Assembly: GCA_028583605.1 (NCBI GenBank)
Contig: CM053329.1
Span: 20,001,173-20,065,172 of the forward strand
DNA from: Dastarcus helophoroides
Taxonomy: Eukaryota; Arthropoda; Insecta; Coleoptera; Bothrideridae
Length of the DNA stretch: 64,000 bases
Reading direction: 5' to 3'
The notes under the pieces are model-generated. The model was not told where the DNA came from and ran no database searches. It saw only the letters and a list, made by a program, of their open reading frames with translations. A program made the position numbers and the translations under genes. This document shows positions 24,177 through 35,440 of this stretch, in pieces; positions within the stretch are counted from its first letter, which is position 1, and each line of letters opens with the position of its first letter.

Positions 24177-24807
24177 CAACTATCCAAAGTTACCAACAGT
24201 TTGTGCAAAATCATAATTTGTTAAACTGAGAGAAATTAATTTGTTTTTTCTTAATGAACTAGATGGCCGTTTGCTTCGTTATCGCGGCCGCTTTCCCCTT
24301 ATCAGATCTTTCTAGAAACTTTTCTTATGCACTAAATTCTACAATTTACATTTCGTTTCAATATAATCAACTATCCAAAGTTACAAACAATTAAGGCAAA
24401 ATTATAAGTTTTCAAATCTATTTGAAAACAGAACTACGAACCAAATGCATCTGATAGTCAAAAATTATCGGCGATTTTTAGTTTTTTACAGTCACAAATA
24501 TTTATATTTAAAATAATTTCTTCTAGAAAGTGGAATAATTAAAAAAAACTTCAATTGTTAAGTGCAGAGCAAGAATGCTGAATACTTTGTATTTTGTAAC
24601 TAGTATTTTTCAAAAAGCTAGAAAAATAGTTTCCTTAGTTTAATCAACAACATTTTCAGTTTTTTGTTCCAATTAAAAAACTATTAGACATAATTTGTAA
24701 GTTTCTAAAAACAACTTAAATTTTGATTACATTCTTGGCTACTGACTATTTCTATCAATTAAACCAACCATAATTTTGCGCTAACCATTTGTACCTTTAG
24801 ATAGTTG
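24177..24807. mobile_element. Possible non-autonomous TIR element (631 bp)
   Basis: The left end CAACTATCCAAAGTTACC and the right end, reverse-complemented CAACTATCTAAAGGTACA, match over about 50 bp (roughly 36 identities), including GCAAAAT. A second direct copy of the left motif lies at 24369. No clear target duplication was seen. The same 40-bp motif recurs inside the 52021, 52830 and 53675 repeats in inverted orientation. Confidence 0.4.
24264..24360 (+). mobile_element. Old LTR fragment related to the 41638-47581 element
   Basis: The segment matches the LTR portion 'cgttatcgcggccgctttcc' through 'tctagaaacttttcttatg' and 'actaaattctacaatt', then jumps to the LTR end 'tttacatttcg' with a ~24-bp deletion. 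It carries several substitutions, so it is much older than the full element. Part of a heat-shock-type motif (TTCtaGAA) survives. Confidence 0.8.
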
Positions 24808-24809
24808 CT

Positions 24810-26290
24810 TATATTCGACTGTGTTCTGTTCAATTTTACAAGTTGCTAAATACAATTAATTTTGTTGACCAGTTTGTCTATGTTATCTCCATCTGCAAGC
24901 ACAGTCCTATACTTCGCATTGAGTACGAAAGTGACCAGATTCAATTGCGTTTGACCATTTTAAAGTTTAGAGAAAAACAGTTAAGTCTTCGATTTCGATC
25001 GTTGAAAATTTGAGCTCTTTTAGGTGGGTTTTCGACAGCAAGAAAAGCCCGCAAAAGGGAATATCCGCAGCACTTATTCTTAGTGATATTCTTCGGTCAG
25101 CGTTCGACGATGACTAAGTGGAGTTACTTGTTCGCAGGACGAAGAATAATGATGATGCCGCTTTGAGGAGTTCCCTCGGTCTCTTAGCAATCCTCTCACA
25201 CCCTTCCGGATCTCGCGATTTCTTTTCTCTCGACGTTCTTTTGTACCAACCCCCAACAATGTGTCGCTTTTCGAATGAAATCGATTAACAACGCAACGCT
25301 GAACTGGAAGATGATGAAAGATGTTTGGTGATACGTTGCATATTTTGATAGTCGATAAATCCGTTAGCGATTTCTTAAGTCGCTAACAGTTTTATTTTGA
25401 ATACAAACATTTGTTAACTTCGTAGGTGTAAAGTATTGACTATTAATAAAGCTGTACGTTCAGACTATAATTTATGCTTGATAAAGATTTTTTTTTTAAC
25501 AACACAAACGTCTATATGTTAGAAAGTTGAAGCGTTTAAGATAAAATTACAATTAACAAAAGCTCGATTCTGTAGACGAATCAGCGGATGATAAAACCCT
25601 GTTTATATAAATCCAATGGGCCGACTCCGCGAAACAATAAAATATAATTACATTTCACTTATCATTCATTTATCTGTCGGTAATGCGGCTTCGAATAAAG
25701 CCTTTCTGTGTTCAACCATTTCCCATTCATTACTATTCATTTGACTTCCATTTTCTCATTCGGTGGCCATTTGTCTCCTGCCGCCTGTTTCTCCCCTCGC
25801 CATTTCAATTTAAATAATCCTTCTTTGTAAACAGAATTAGAACGGGGCATTTCGATCAAAAAAGCTTCTTTGATTACGCTCGTGATATTTTTATCTTAGA
25901 AACTTGGTTACTTTGAAACCGAAAAAAATATATATACACTAAAAGATCAGCAAATTGACAAGCTTTGACCTCATTGATCTTCATTCATCCTTTGACTTCA
26001 TTAATGGTGAAATTAGAAAGCTTAGAAGGAAGACGTTTACAATGGTTGTTAAAAGAAGACTCATTTTCACTATTCCAGCGGTCTCTCAATATTTCAACAA
26101 AATATAGATGAGGTACCGAATTCATTTAAAGCAATTTAACATTTTTCAAATAAATTCAGCTTCTACTAGAAAGTTCATCCATGTCTTCTCTTAAATTTAG
26201 GTCTATTTGGAGACTGAGAAGCTAAAATTCTTCAGTAACCTGACCCTGAGCTAACATAGCTTTGATCTTGTCAACATCATTTATCACTTT
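24810..26290. other. Single-copy non-coding region
   Basis: The region has mixed base composition with short GC-richer patches at 25020-25260 and 25740-25810 and several ATTA/TAAT words. No frame longer than 60 codons and no repeat similarity were noted. Regulatory DNA is possible but cannot be shown here. Confidence 0.35.
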
Positions 26291-29200
26291 TTCTCGATCT
26301 AGCTCCAGTGGAGCTAAGGAGCTTCATGGTAGGAACGTCGTCTGCTTTTTCCTCCAGAACTATATAAATATAAGAGCTAATGGCCTGCAATCTATCTGAA
26401 ACTTCTTTTCCAATTTAGATCTTAAGAAGAGCCAAGGATCAGAAGAATCAAGAAGCTTTAACGCTTTGATGAGGACGTCGTCTATATTTTCTTTAAATCT
26501 AGATTAGTAGACAAACTGACCAGATGAACTCACTTGCACTTTTCTTCCAATTTGGCTCTCTAAAACCTTTCTCAATCTAGTGTTCCAGTGAAGCTAAGAA
26601 GCTTCGATGGGAACGTCGTCTGAAGCAGACGACGTTCCCATAAAAGCTTCTTTTATTTATTTAATTTTGTAAAAAGGAGCTTTACTACAAAATTAAATAA
26701 ATAAAGGAGCTGTAGCATTGAATTCTATTTGAAACCTTCATCAAAACTTAAATCTCTAGAGAAGCCAAGATGCCGAAGAATCGAGGAGCTTTGACGCTTT
26801 CATTAGGACGTCATCTGTATCTTTCTTCAAATTTAGACCAATAAACAAACTGACGAGAGGAACTCGCTTGCACTTTGCTTCCAACTTTGCTCTCTAGAAC
26901 TTTTCTCAATCTAGTAACCCAATGAAGCTAAAAGGCTTCGATGGGAACGTCGTCTGCTTCTTTCTCCAAAACTAGAGCAATAAAGGAGCTGATGCCTTAA
27001 ACTCTATTTGAAACGTTCATCAAAATTTAAATCTCTAGAAAAGCCGAGGAGCCGAAAAATCGAGTAAGTTTGATACTTTGATTAAAACATCGTCTGTATC
27101 TTCCTTCAAATCTAGATCCATGGACGAACTAACGAGTTGAATTAATTTGGCTTTACAGAACCAAATCTAGTTTACCAGTAGAGCTAAGGAGCTTCGATGC
27201 TTTAGTAGGAACGTCGTTTACTTCTTTCTTTAAAACTATATAAAGAAAGGAGCTCAAGAACTGAATTCTATTTGAAATCTTTATCACAAATTTGATCTCC
27301 AGAAGAGCGAAGAAGTCGAAGAATCGAGAAGATGTAACATTTCAATTAGGACATCATCTGTATCTTCTTTCAAATCTAGACTAGTAGACTAACTAATGGG
27401 TTGAATTCACTTAAATTCTACTTACAAATTAGCTCTCTAGAACCTTTCTTAATCTACTACTCCAGTAAAGCTAAGAAGCTTCGAAGGGAACGTCGTCTGG
27501 TTTTTTTTCCAAAACAAGATAAATAAAGAAATTGATAAACTGAATTCTAATTGAAACCTTCATCACAATTTAGATCTCTAGAAGAGCTAAGGAGCCGAAG
27601 AATCGAGGAGCTTTGACATTTCATCTCTATCTTCTTTCAAATCTAGACTAGTGGACTAACTGACGGGTTGAATTCACTTAAACTCTACTTGCAATTTAGC
27701 TCTCTAAAACCTTTCTCAATCTACTAGTCCAGTAGAGCTAAGAAGCTTCGAAGGGAAAGTCGTCTGGTTTTTTTCCAAAAACTAGATAAATAAAGGAACT
27801 GATGAACTGAATTCTAACTGAAACCCTCATCACAATTTAGATCTCTAGAAGAGCTAAGGAGCCGAAGAAGCGAGGAGCTTTGACGCTTTGATTGGGACGT
27901 TGTCTGAATTCTCCTCTAAATCTAAACCAGTGGACGAACTGAGGATTTGAATCCACTCAAAAGTTTCTTTCGATTTGGCTCTCTAGAACTTTTCTCAATT
28001 CTAGTATTCAAGTAGAGAAAAGGAACTTCGATGGGAATGTCGTCTGCTTCTTTCTCCAAAACTAGATCAATACAGGAGCCGATGCACTGAATTCTATTTG
28101 AAACCTTTATAACAATTTAGATTTTTAGAGGAGCCAAGAAGCCAAGGAATTGAGGTGTTTCAAAGCTTTGATTAGGACGTTGTCTCTATCGTTTTTTAAA
28201 TCTAGACCAGTAAACGAAGTGGCGAATTGAATTCCTTTAAATTTTTCTTCCAATTTGTCTTTCTAAAACATTTCTCAATCTGGTATTCCAGTAGAGCTAA
28301 GAAGCTTCGTCACAATTTGAATTTCTAGACGAGCCAAGAAGCCGAAGAATCGAGCAGCTTTGACATTTCGATTAGAACATGGTATGTACCTTCCTTTTAA
28401 TCTAGACCAGTGGACAAACTGTCAACAAACCATAAAAATTTAAATACTGTCAAACTGGGTTGAAGAAATGTTAAATAAATTAAAAAAAAACAGAATTAAA
28501 TTCACTTTGATTGGGACGTTGTCTGAATTCTCCTTTAAATCCAGACCAGTGGACGAACTGACGAGTTGAATCCACTCAAAAGTTTTTTTCGATTTGGCTC
28601 TCTAGAACTTTTCTCAATTCTAGTATACAAGTAGAGAAAAGGAACTTCGATGGGAATGTCGTCTGCTTCTTTCTCCAAAACTAGATCAATTCAGGAGCCG
28701 ATGCACTGAATTCTATTTGAAACCTTCATAACAATTTAGATCTTTAGAGGAGCCAAGAAGCCAAGGAATTGAGGTGTTTCAAAGCCTTGCTTAGGACATG
28801 TCTCTATCCTTATTTAAATCTAGACCAGTGAGCAAAGTGGCGAATTGAATTCCTTTAAATTTTTCTTCCAATTCGTCTTTCTAAAACATTTCTCAATCTG
28901 GTATTCCAGTAGAGCTAAGAAGCTTCGTCACAATTTAGATCTCTAGAAGAGTTAAAAAGGCGAAGAATCAAAAAGCTGTGACTCTTCGATTAGGAAATTG
29001 TCTGAATCTTTCTTCCACGATGGGTTGAATTCACCGCAATGTAGATCTCTAGAGAAGACAAGGAGCTCAAAAATCGAGGGGCTTTGACATTTCGATTAGG
29101 ACCTCGTCTATATCTCCCTTCACATCTAGATCAATGGACGAACTAACGAGTTAAATTAAGTTAAACTCTTCTTCCAATTTGGCTCTATAGAACTTTTCTC

Positions 29201-30290
29201 AATCTAGTATACAAGTGGAACTAAGGAACTTCGATGGGGACGTCATCTGCTTCTTTCTCTAAAACTAGATCAATTAAGGAGCTGATAGACTGAATTCTAT
29301 TTTAAGCCTTTATCCTAATTAAGATCCAGTAGACCAGTGGACAAACCGACGAGTTAAATTCACTCAAAAGTTTCTTTCGATTTGGATCTCTATAACTGTT
29401 CTCAATCTAGTATTCCGGTAGAGCTAAGAAGCTTTGATGGGAACGTTGTCTGCTTTTTTCTCCAAAACTAGATCAATAAAGGAGCCAATGAACTGAATTT
29501 TATTTGTAACCTTTATCGCAATTCGAATCTCTTGAAGAGTCAGTAAGCAAAAGAATCGAGAAGTTGTGACTCTTGGATTAGGAAATTGTCTGAATCTTTC
29601 TTCTACGATGAGTTGAATTTAAAGCAATGTAGATCTCTAGAGGAGACAAGGAGCCCAAAAATCGAGGAGCTTTGACATTTCGATTAGGACCTCGTTTATA
29701 TCACCCTTCAAATCTAGATCAATGGACGAACTAATGAGTTGAATTAAGTTAAACTCTTCTTCCAATTTGGCTCTATAGAACTTTTCTCAATCTAGTATAC
29801 CTGTAGAGCTAAGGAGCTTCGATAGGGATGTTGATAGTTTCTTTCTTAAAAACTGCACAAATAAAGGAGCTAATGAATAGAATTCTCTTTGAGAGAGAGG
29901 TTGTCTAAATCTTCCTTCGACGAGGATTTGAATTCAGTTAAACTTTTCTTTCAATTTGGATCTCTAGAAATTTTCTCAATTTAGTATTCCAGTAAAGAAC
30001 TTTTCTCAATCTAGTATACCAGTGGGGAGCTAAGAAGCTTCAATGGGGACGTCGTCTGCTTCTTTCTCCAGAACCACCTGAGGAGCTGAGGAGATGAATT
30101 CTACTGAAACCTTCTTCCCAATTTAGATCTCTAGAAGTGATAAGGAGCAGAAGGGTCGAGTAGCTTTTATCTCTTTAATAAGGACGTCATTTGTATCTCC
30201 CTTTAAATCTAGATCAGTGGTAGAGCTGACAAGTTCAATTCTCTTAAACATTACTTTTAATTTGGCTCTCTAGAACAGTTAAATCCAGGA
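26290..30290 (+). repeat. Second satellite array, period ~260-330 bp (about 14 units)
   Basis: Recurrent words in fixed order are 'gaattctatttgaaacc', 'caatttagatctctagaag', 'gagctttgacgctttgatt', 'aggacgtcgtctg', 'tctagaccagtggacgaact', 'ccaatttggctctctagaac', 'tttctcaatctagtattcc' and 'ggaacgtcgtctgcttc'. The marker 'cgtcgtctgc' or close variants recurs near 26335, 26615, 26950, 27215, 27493, 27752, 28035, 28657, 29243, 29446 and 30050. Units are well diverged and some are truncated. An insertion at about 28421-28497 carries the same 'gaagaaatgttaaataaatt' string as the 3126 insertion. Confidence 0.9.
26608..26705. repeat. Two adjacent perfect hairpins inside the satellite
   Basis: Hairpin 1 has 16-bp perfect arms ATGGGAACGTCGTCTG with a 3-base loop (26608-26642), extended outward by AAGCTT on both sides. 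Hairpin 2 has 19-bp arms (ttatttatttaattttgta) at 26653-26671 and 26687-26705. The right arm of hairpin 1 is a reverse-oriented piece of satellite, so this is a fold-back rearrangement. Confidence 0.85.
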
Positions 30291-30579
30291 ATTGGAAAGC
30301 TTTCATAAAATCTGTCAGATCCTTTCTATTCATATCTTGAAAGGAGTTAATAAATTCAAGATCTAAGCAATTGAAATGCCTAGTAGCTGCCCAACTAAAG
30401 ACCTGAGGATCGAAGGAACTGTGTTTTCCTCCCATGTTAAATTACTGAGAAACTGGACAGCTAAGGAATTGCAAAAGCAAACTTATTTTTATAACTAGGA
30501 ACGCTTGGAATGTGTTTATTCAGAGGAGAAGCTCTATCCCTCTTAATTAGATCCAGAGGTCTGGAATAAATAGATACAT

Positions 30580-32668
30580 AGATCTGGAAGAGGAAGAAGA
30601 TGCAGAGATCTGGAAGAAGAAAAAGATACAGAAATGTGGAGGAGAAAGAAGAAGATGCAAAGATGTGAAAGACAAAATAGATGTACAGATTTCGAAGAAG
30701 AAGATACAGAGATCTGGAAGAGGAAGAAGATGCAGAGATCTGGAAGAAGAAAAAGATACAGAGATGTGGAGGAGAAAGAAGAAGATACAAAGATGTGAAA
30801 GACAAAATAGACGCAGAGATTTCGAAGAAGAAGATACAGAGATCTGGAAGAGGAAGAAGATGCAGAGATCTGGAAGAAGAAAAAGATACAGAAATGTGGA
30901 GGAGAAAGAAGAAGATGCAGAAATGTGAAAGAAAAAATAGATGCAGAGATTTCGAAGAAGAAGACACAGAGATCTGGAAGAGGAAGAAGATGCAAAGATC
31001 TGGAAGAAGAAAAAGATACAGAGATGTGGAGGAGAAAGAAGAAGATACAAAGATGTGAAAGACAAAATAGACGCAGAGATTTCGAAGAAGAAGATACAGA
31101 GATCTGGAAGAGGAAGAAGATACAGAGATCTGGAAGAAGAAAAAGATACAGAAATGTGGAGGAGAAAGAAGAAGATGCAGAAATGTGAAAGAAAAAATAG
31201 ATGCAGAGATTTCGAAGAAGAAGATACAGAGATCTGGAAGAGGAAGAAGATGCAGAGATCTGGAAGAGGAAGAAGATGCAGAGATCTGGAAGAAGAAAAA
31301 GAAACAGAGATGTGGAGGAGAAAGAAGAAGATACAAAGATGTGAAAGACAAAATAGATGCAGAGGTTTCGAAGAAGATACAGAGATCTGGAAGAGGAAGA
31401 AGATGCAGAGATCTGGAAGAGGAAGAAGATGCAGAGATCTGGAAGAAGAAAAAGATACAGAAATGTGGAGGAGAAAGAAGAAGATACAGAGATGTGAAAG
31501 ACAAAATAGATGCAGAGATTTCGAAGAAGAAGATACAGAGATCTGGAAGGGGAAAAAGATGCAGAGATCTGAAAGAAGAAAAAGATACAGACAGATATGT
31601 GAAGGAGAGAGAATAAGATGCAAAGATGTGAAAGAAAAAATAGATGCAGAGATTTCGAAGAAGAAGATACAGAGATCTGAAAAAGGAAGAAGATGCAGAG
31701 ATCTGGAAGAAGAAAAAGATACAGAGATGTGGAGGAGAAAGAAGAAGATGCAAAGATGTGAAAGACAAAATAGATGCAGAGGTTTCGAAGAAGATACAGA
31801 GATCTGGAAGAGGAAGAAGATGCAGAGATCTGGAAGAGGAAGAAGATGCAGAGATCTGGAAGAAGAAAAAGATACAGAAATGTGGAGGAGAAAGAAGAAG
31901 ATGCAGAGATGTGAAAGAAAAAATAGATGCAGAGATTTCGAAGATAAAGATACATAGATCTGGAAGAGAAAGAAGATGCAGAGATCTGGAAGAAGAAAAA
32001 GATACAGTAATGTGGAGAAGAAAGAAGAAGATGCAGAGATGTGAAAGAAAAAATAGATGCAGAGATTTCGAAGAAGAAGATACAGAGATCTGAAAAAGGA
32101 AGAAGATGCAGAGATCTGGAAGAAGAAAAAGATACAGAGATGTAGAGGAGAAAGAAGAAGATGCCGAGATGTGCAAGAAAAAATAGATGCAGAGATTTCG
32201 AAGAAGAAGATACAGAGATCTGGACGAGGAAGAAGATGCAAAGATCTGGAAGAAGAAAAAAACAGAGATGTGGAGGAGAAAGAAGAAGATGCAAAGATGT
32301 GAAAGACAAAATAGATGCAGAGATTTCGAAGAAGAAAATACAGAGATCTGGAAGAGGAAGAAGATGCAGAGATCTGGAAGAAGAAATAGATACAGAGATG
32401 TGGAGGAGAAAGAAGATGGTGCAAAGATGTTAAAGAAAAAATAGAAGCAGAGATTTCGAAGAAGAAGATACAGAGATCTGGAAGAGGAAGAAGATGCAGA
32501 GATCTTAAAGAAGCAAAAGATACAGAAATATGGAGGAGAAAGAAGAAGATGTAGTGATGTGAAAGAAAAAAGAGATGCAGAGATTTCGAAGAAGAAGAAG
32601 ATGAAGAGATCTGAAAAAACAAGGTGCAGAGATCTGGAAGAAGTGGATGCAGAAATCTGGAGGAAGTA
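30580..32668 (+). repeat. 26-bp purine-rich minisatellite in 130-bp higher-order units
   Basis: Sub-units such as 'agatctggaagaggaagaag' plus 'atgcag' (26 bp) occur as five-member sets of 26+26+29+26+23 = 130 bp. The marker 'ttcgaagaag' recurs at 30691, 30821, 30951, 31081 and 31211, then at intervals near 130 or 156. The plus strand is almost all purine plus scattered T/C. The minus strand has no stop in any frame for long stretches (frames of 571-691 codons) because no stop fits the unit. Such frames encode only a Ser/Phe/Leu-rich cyclic peptide and are not called as genes. Confidence 0.95.
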
Positions 32669-32689
32669 AATCCTTTGGAAAACTCACTT

Positions 32690-34930
32690 TCTCTCTTTTA
32701 TAAAGCAACCAATTTATAACACAAGAGATTATGATATTTGTTTCCTTCAGGACTTAGTTAACATAGTTCAATCAAGTATAAAAGCTAGCTCCAGCTCTCT
32801 AAATCCTTAACACGTTGAATGCTTCCCCTACTTTGACAGAAGGCTTCTCTCTATAAAATCAGAACAACAAAGCATTGCTTTAGCCCTGGAGGACTTCATG
32901 ACCATAAGAAGGAATTGTAATTATCCGTATAAAAATGGAAAAGATTTTCGTTTCTCGACAATGTTATGATAATGAGCTGTTGCTGCCCCTTATCTCCCCG
33001 CGGACGTAATTCGAGTGTTCGTCAGACGCATTTACATTTTATATTTAGGGCGCTCTTTGTTTTATCATGATAATTTATAAAGACTTAATCGAATGCATAC
33101 GACTTTCGTATCCGATATCGTGTATTCATTTTTTACACTTTTGTTTCTTTGTTTAGTCAGCGTCGATGAGGAGGGTTATAAATCGATCTGCTATACATTA
33201 AAAATGCGTTTTATATTAAAAGCATAGGTAGAGTGAAATCGATATAGTGCTAGTCGGTACCAATCAGCTTTGCCGGCTCGAGTTAGAACCCATGTTATGT
33301 CTTCATCCACACGCAGGCAGGTTCGAGTCCATTTCCAGCAGTTTATCACTTGGTTGTTTTCACTTGACACTCGATTAATATTGTGGCATGCCCAACCTTG
33401 AATCGACCACTGTTGATATCTCGCATTAGATCGATTTTGTATTTTAGAATTTTCTAGTCGCAGTCATTGCAGTGGAGCCTTATTTTAAATATACCACCTG
33501 CAGAGATCTTACTTCTTTCATGACTCCTAAACATATATCTCTGCTATTAAGTTAGTACTGCACTAATAAGTGTTAGCAGAGATGAGTTTAAGAGTTTCTA
33601 CTTTATGTTGAAATCCTGAGTCAGATCTATGTTGATATCGACTCAATTAGGGGTCGTGCTACAGATACTTAACCTTACAAGGTTTCTCAATCAATACAAA
33701 ATTTGTGGTTACTAAAAATTTAAGAATAGTTCGACGAATTCTGAAGTTAAACATTGCTTACTGGATGTTTATTATGAGAAGCTATTAGGGAGATACACAA
33801 CCGAAGAAATAACTGATATGCTTGAGACATCTATCGAATGTTTACAAGTAATTAGAGCGACTCAGGAGATTATTTTATTTTGGGTTCGAGACTTCGAGAT
33901 ATCGTATATTCTAGAATGTGTGGAATGCTCCTAAGTTAATGTTGCATCGAATCTCAGTAAACATTGTATACTGGATATTTTTTATTAGAAGCTATTACGG
34001 AAATACACCACTAGAGAAATTACCAATAGGTTTGAGAAGTCTTTCGAATGTTTACAAGTATTTAGGGCTATTCAAGAGATATATTCATTTTTATCAATTA
34101 ATTCGTTAAAACTAATTATCAAGCTCGGTAGTTCACAAACTATTGATGGTTCGTTAACTGTCGTAATCCCTAAATAAGTACATGTGAAATACTAGCTCAG
34201 GGTGAAACATAAAGCAATGTGGTAAAGTTGTTGATACCTCTCTATAATTCGATTCAACCGGATTTTTTCTCAATCGACTAAATGCTTCCTAAACGCACCC
34301 CATTCCTCCTCATCCGTCCTCAGTTTTACGAAAGCAATAGACGATACATAATTTTTTGCCCTCATCTGTTCGTGATAAAAACCCTCGACTTTTCTAATAG
34401 AAAGGCGTACGAGATCGTACACAAAAACCCTTTTATATAAAAGAGAAAGAAAAATTACATTTGTTTTGAACGGGCCGACGTTTTGATTAAGGACCAGCTA
34501 GGCAAAGATTGAAGACTTTTCCGCTGTAGACGCAGCCGCCCGGCTGAGCTTTTGCAAGCCACCAGAATTCCCCACTTTTTGCATGATTGGGAGCTTCGTC
34601 TTACTTCCTGATTATGTCGATATCTTTACATCTAACACGACATTGTCTAGTTATTAAATACAGTTTTTAAATTAAAAATAATTACTTGAGTAACCTTTGT
34701 GTATTTTGACACTTGTTTAATCCTCATTAATATATAATGCGAAAATGTGTTTGTTTGCTTGTTTGTTTGCTTCCAACTTCTCAATTATTAAAGCAACTTT
34801 GACGAACTGGATGTAAACATTGCTTACGATATGGAATAGTTAGTGGGCTACTCTTGATACTATCTATATCAATACAAAATAAGAATCATTTATATATCGT
34901 AATTGGAAAAAAGCTTTCAAGATCTTTTTT
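32690..34930. other. Mostly single-copy region with short dispersed repeats
   Basis: Three diverged copies of 'aaacattgcttactggat' followed by 'agaagctatt' and 'gaaatacacca' lie at about 33750, 33960 and 34810, with a fourth at 40000. A GC-richer patch at 34480-34610 includes 'gacgcagccgcccggctgag'. No coding frame is supported. Confidence 0.4.
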
Positions 34931-34934
34931 TGGT

Positions 34935-35150
34935 TATATTCAATAATTGATACACAAATCTTGTCCCCTGAAACCAAGAAAAAATAAAAAACTCAATAAC
35001 AGTTGCTCTAACGCGTTTCGATAACCAAGATATCATCTTCAGAAAGCCATTATTTTCGTGGAACGAACTGATCCTTGGTTATCTTTAAAAATTGAAATAC
35101 AAATCTTGTCCCTTGAAACCAAGAAAGATTAAAAAACACAACAGAGGTTT
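34935..35150 (-). repeat. Dispersed hammerhead-like repeat, tandem partial copies
   Basis: 'aaatcttgtcccctgaaacc' occurs twice (about 34955 and 35101), with 'gttgctctaacgcgtttcg' and a decayed hairpin between. 'tggaacgaactgatccttgg' is the usual outer end. Same family as 3385-3660. Confidence 0.65.
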
Positions 35151-35440
35151 GCAAGTAGAATGCAACCTAGACTACAGATTCATGCAGCCCTCCAAGCGTG
35201 TACAGTGAATCATAGGTAGCTGAACTACCAACAGTTGAAACACTGCCACCTAGCGAAGCGGTTGCTCTCTAAGAAAGTTCCCAGAAGACAAGGATTCTAA
35301 TGCACAGACCAAAATAATAAATGTTCAAACCCTTGGAAAATTTTTTTAAATTCCTCTCTTAAGTGTGTAAAATAGGGGGTAAAAATTTGGGAGTAACTTA
35401 GTCATTTTTTAAGTTAAGAATGAGAGAATTAATGTTTAGT
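35151..35440. other. Linker before third satellite, no gene recognised
   Basis: The first 130 bases ('cagccctccaagcgtgtac', 'gaactaccaacagttgaaac') are unlike the flanks. The remainder resembles a diverged satellite unit. Confidence 0.3.

Noticed and set aside
30461..32622. Open frames of 571-691 codons on the minus strand and up to 338 codons on the plus strand
   Set aside because: They are produced by the 26-bp minisatellite, overlap each other in all frames, and encode only a cyclic low-complexity peptide with no domain.
33290..33350. tRNA-like B box 'ggttcgagtcc'
   Set aside because: No matching A box, acceptor stem or cloverleaf could be folded around it; likewise for 'gttcgaatccc' at 49690 and the reverse-strand match near 49195.
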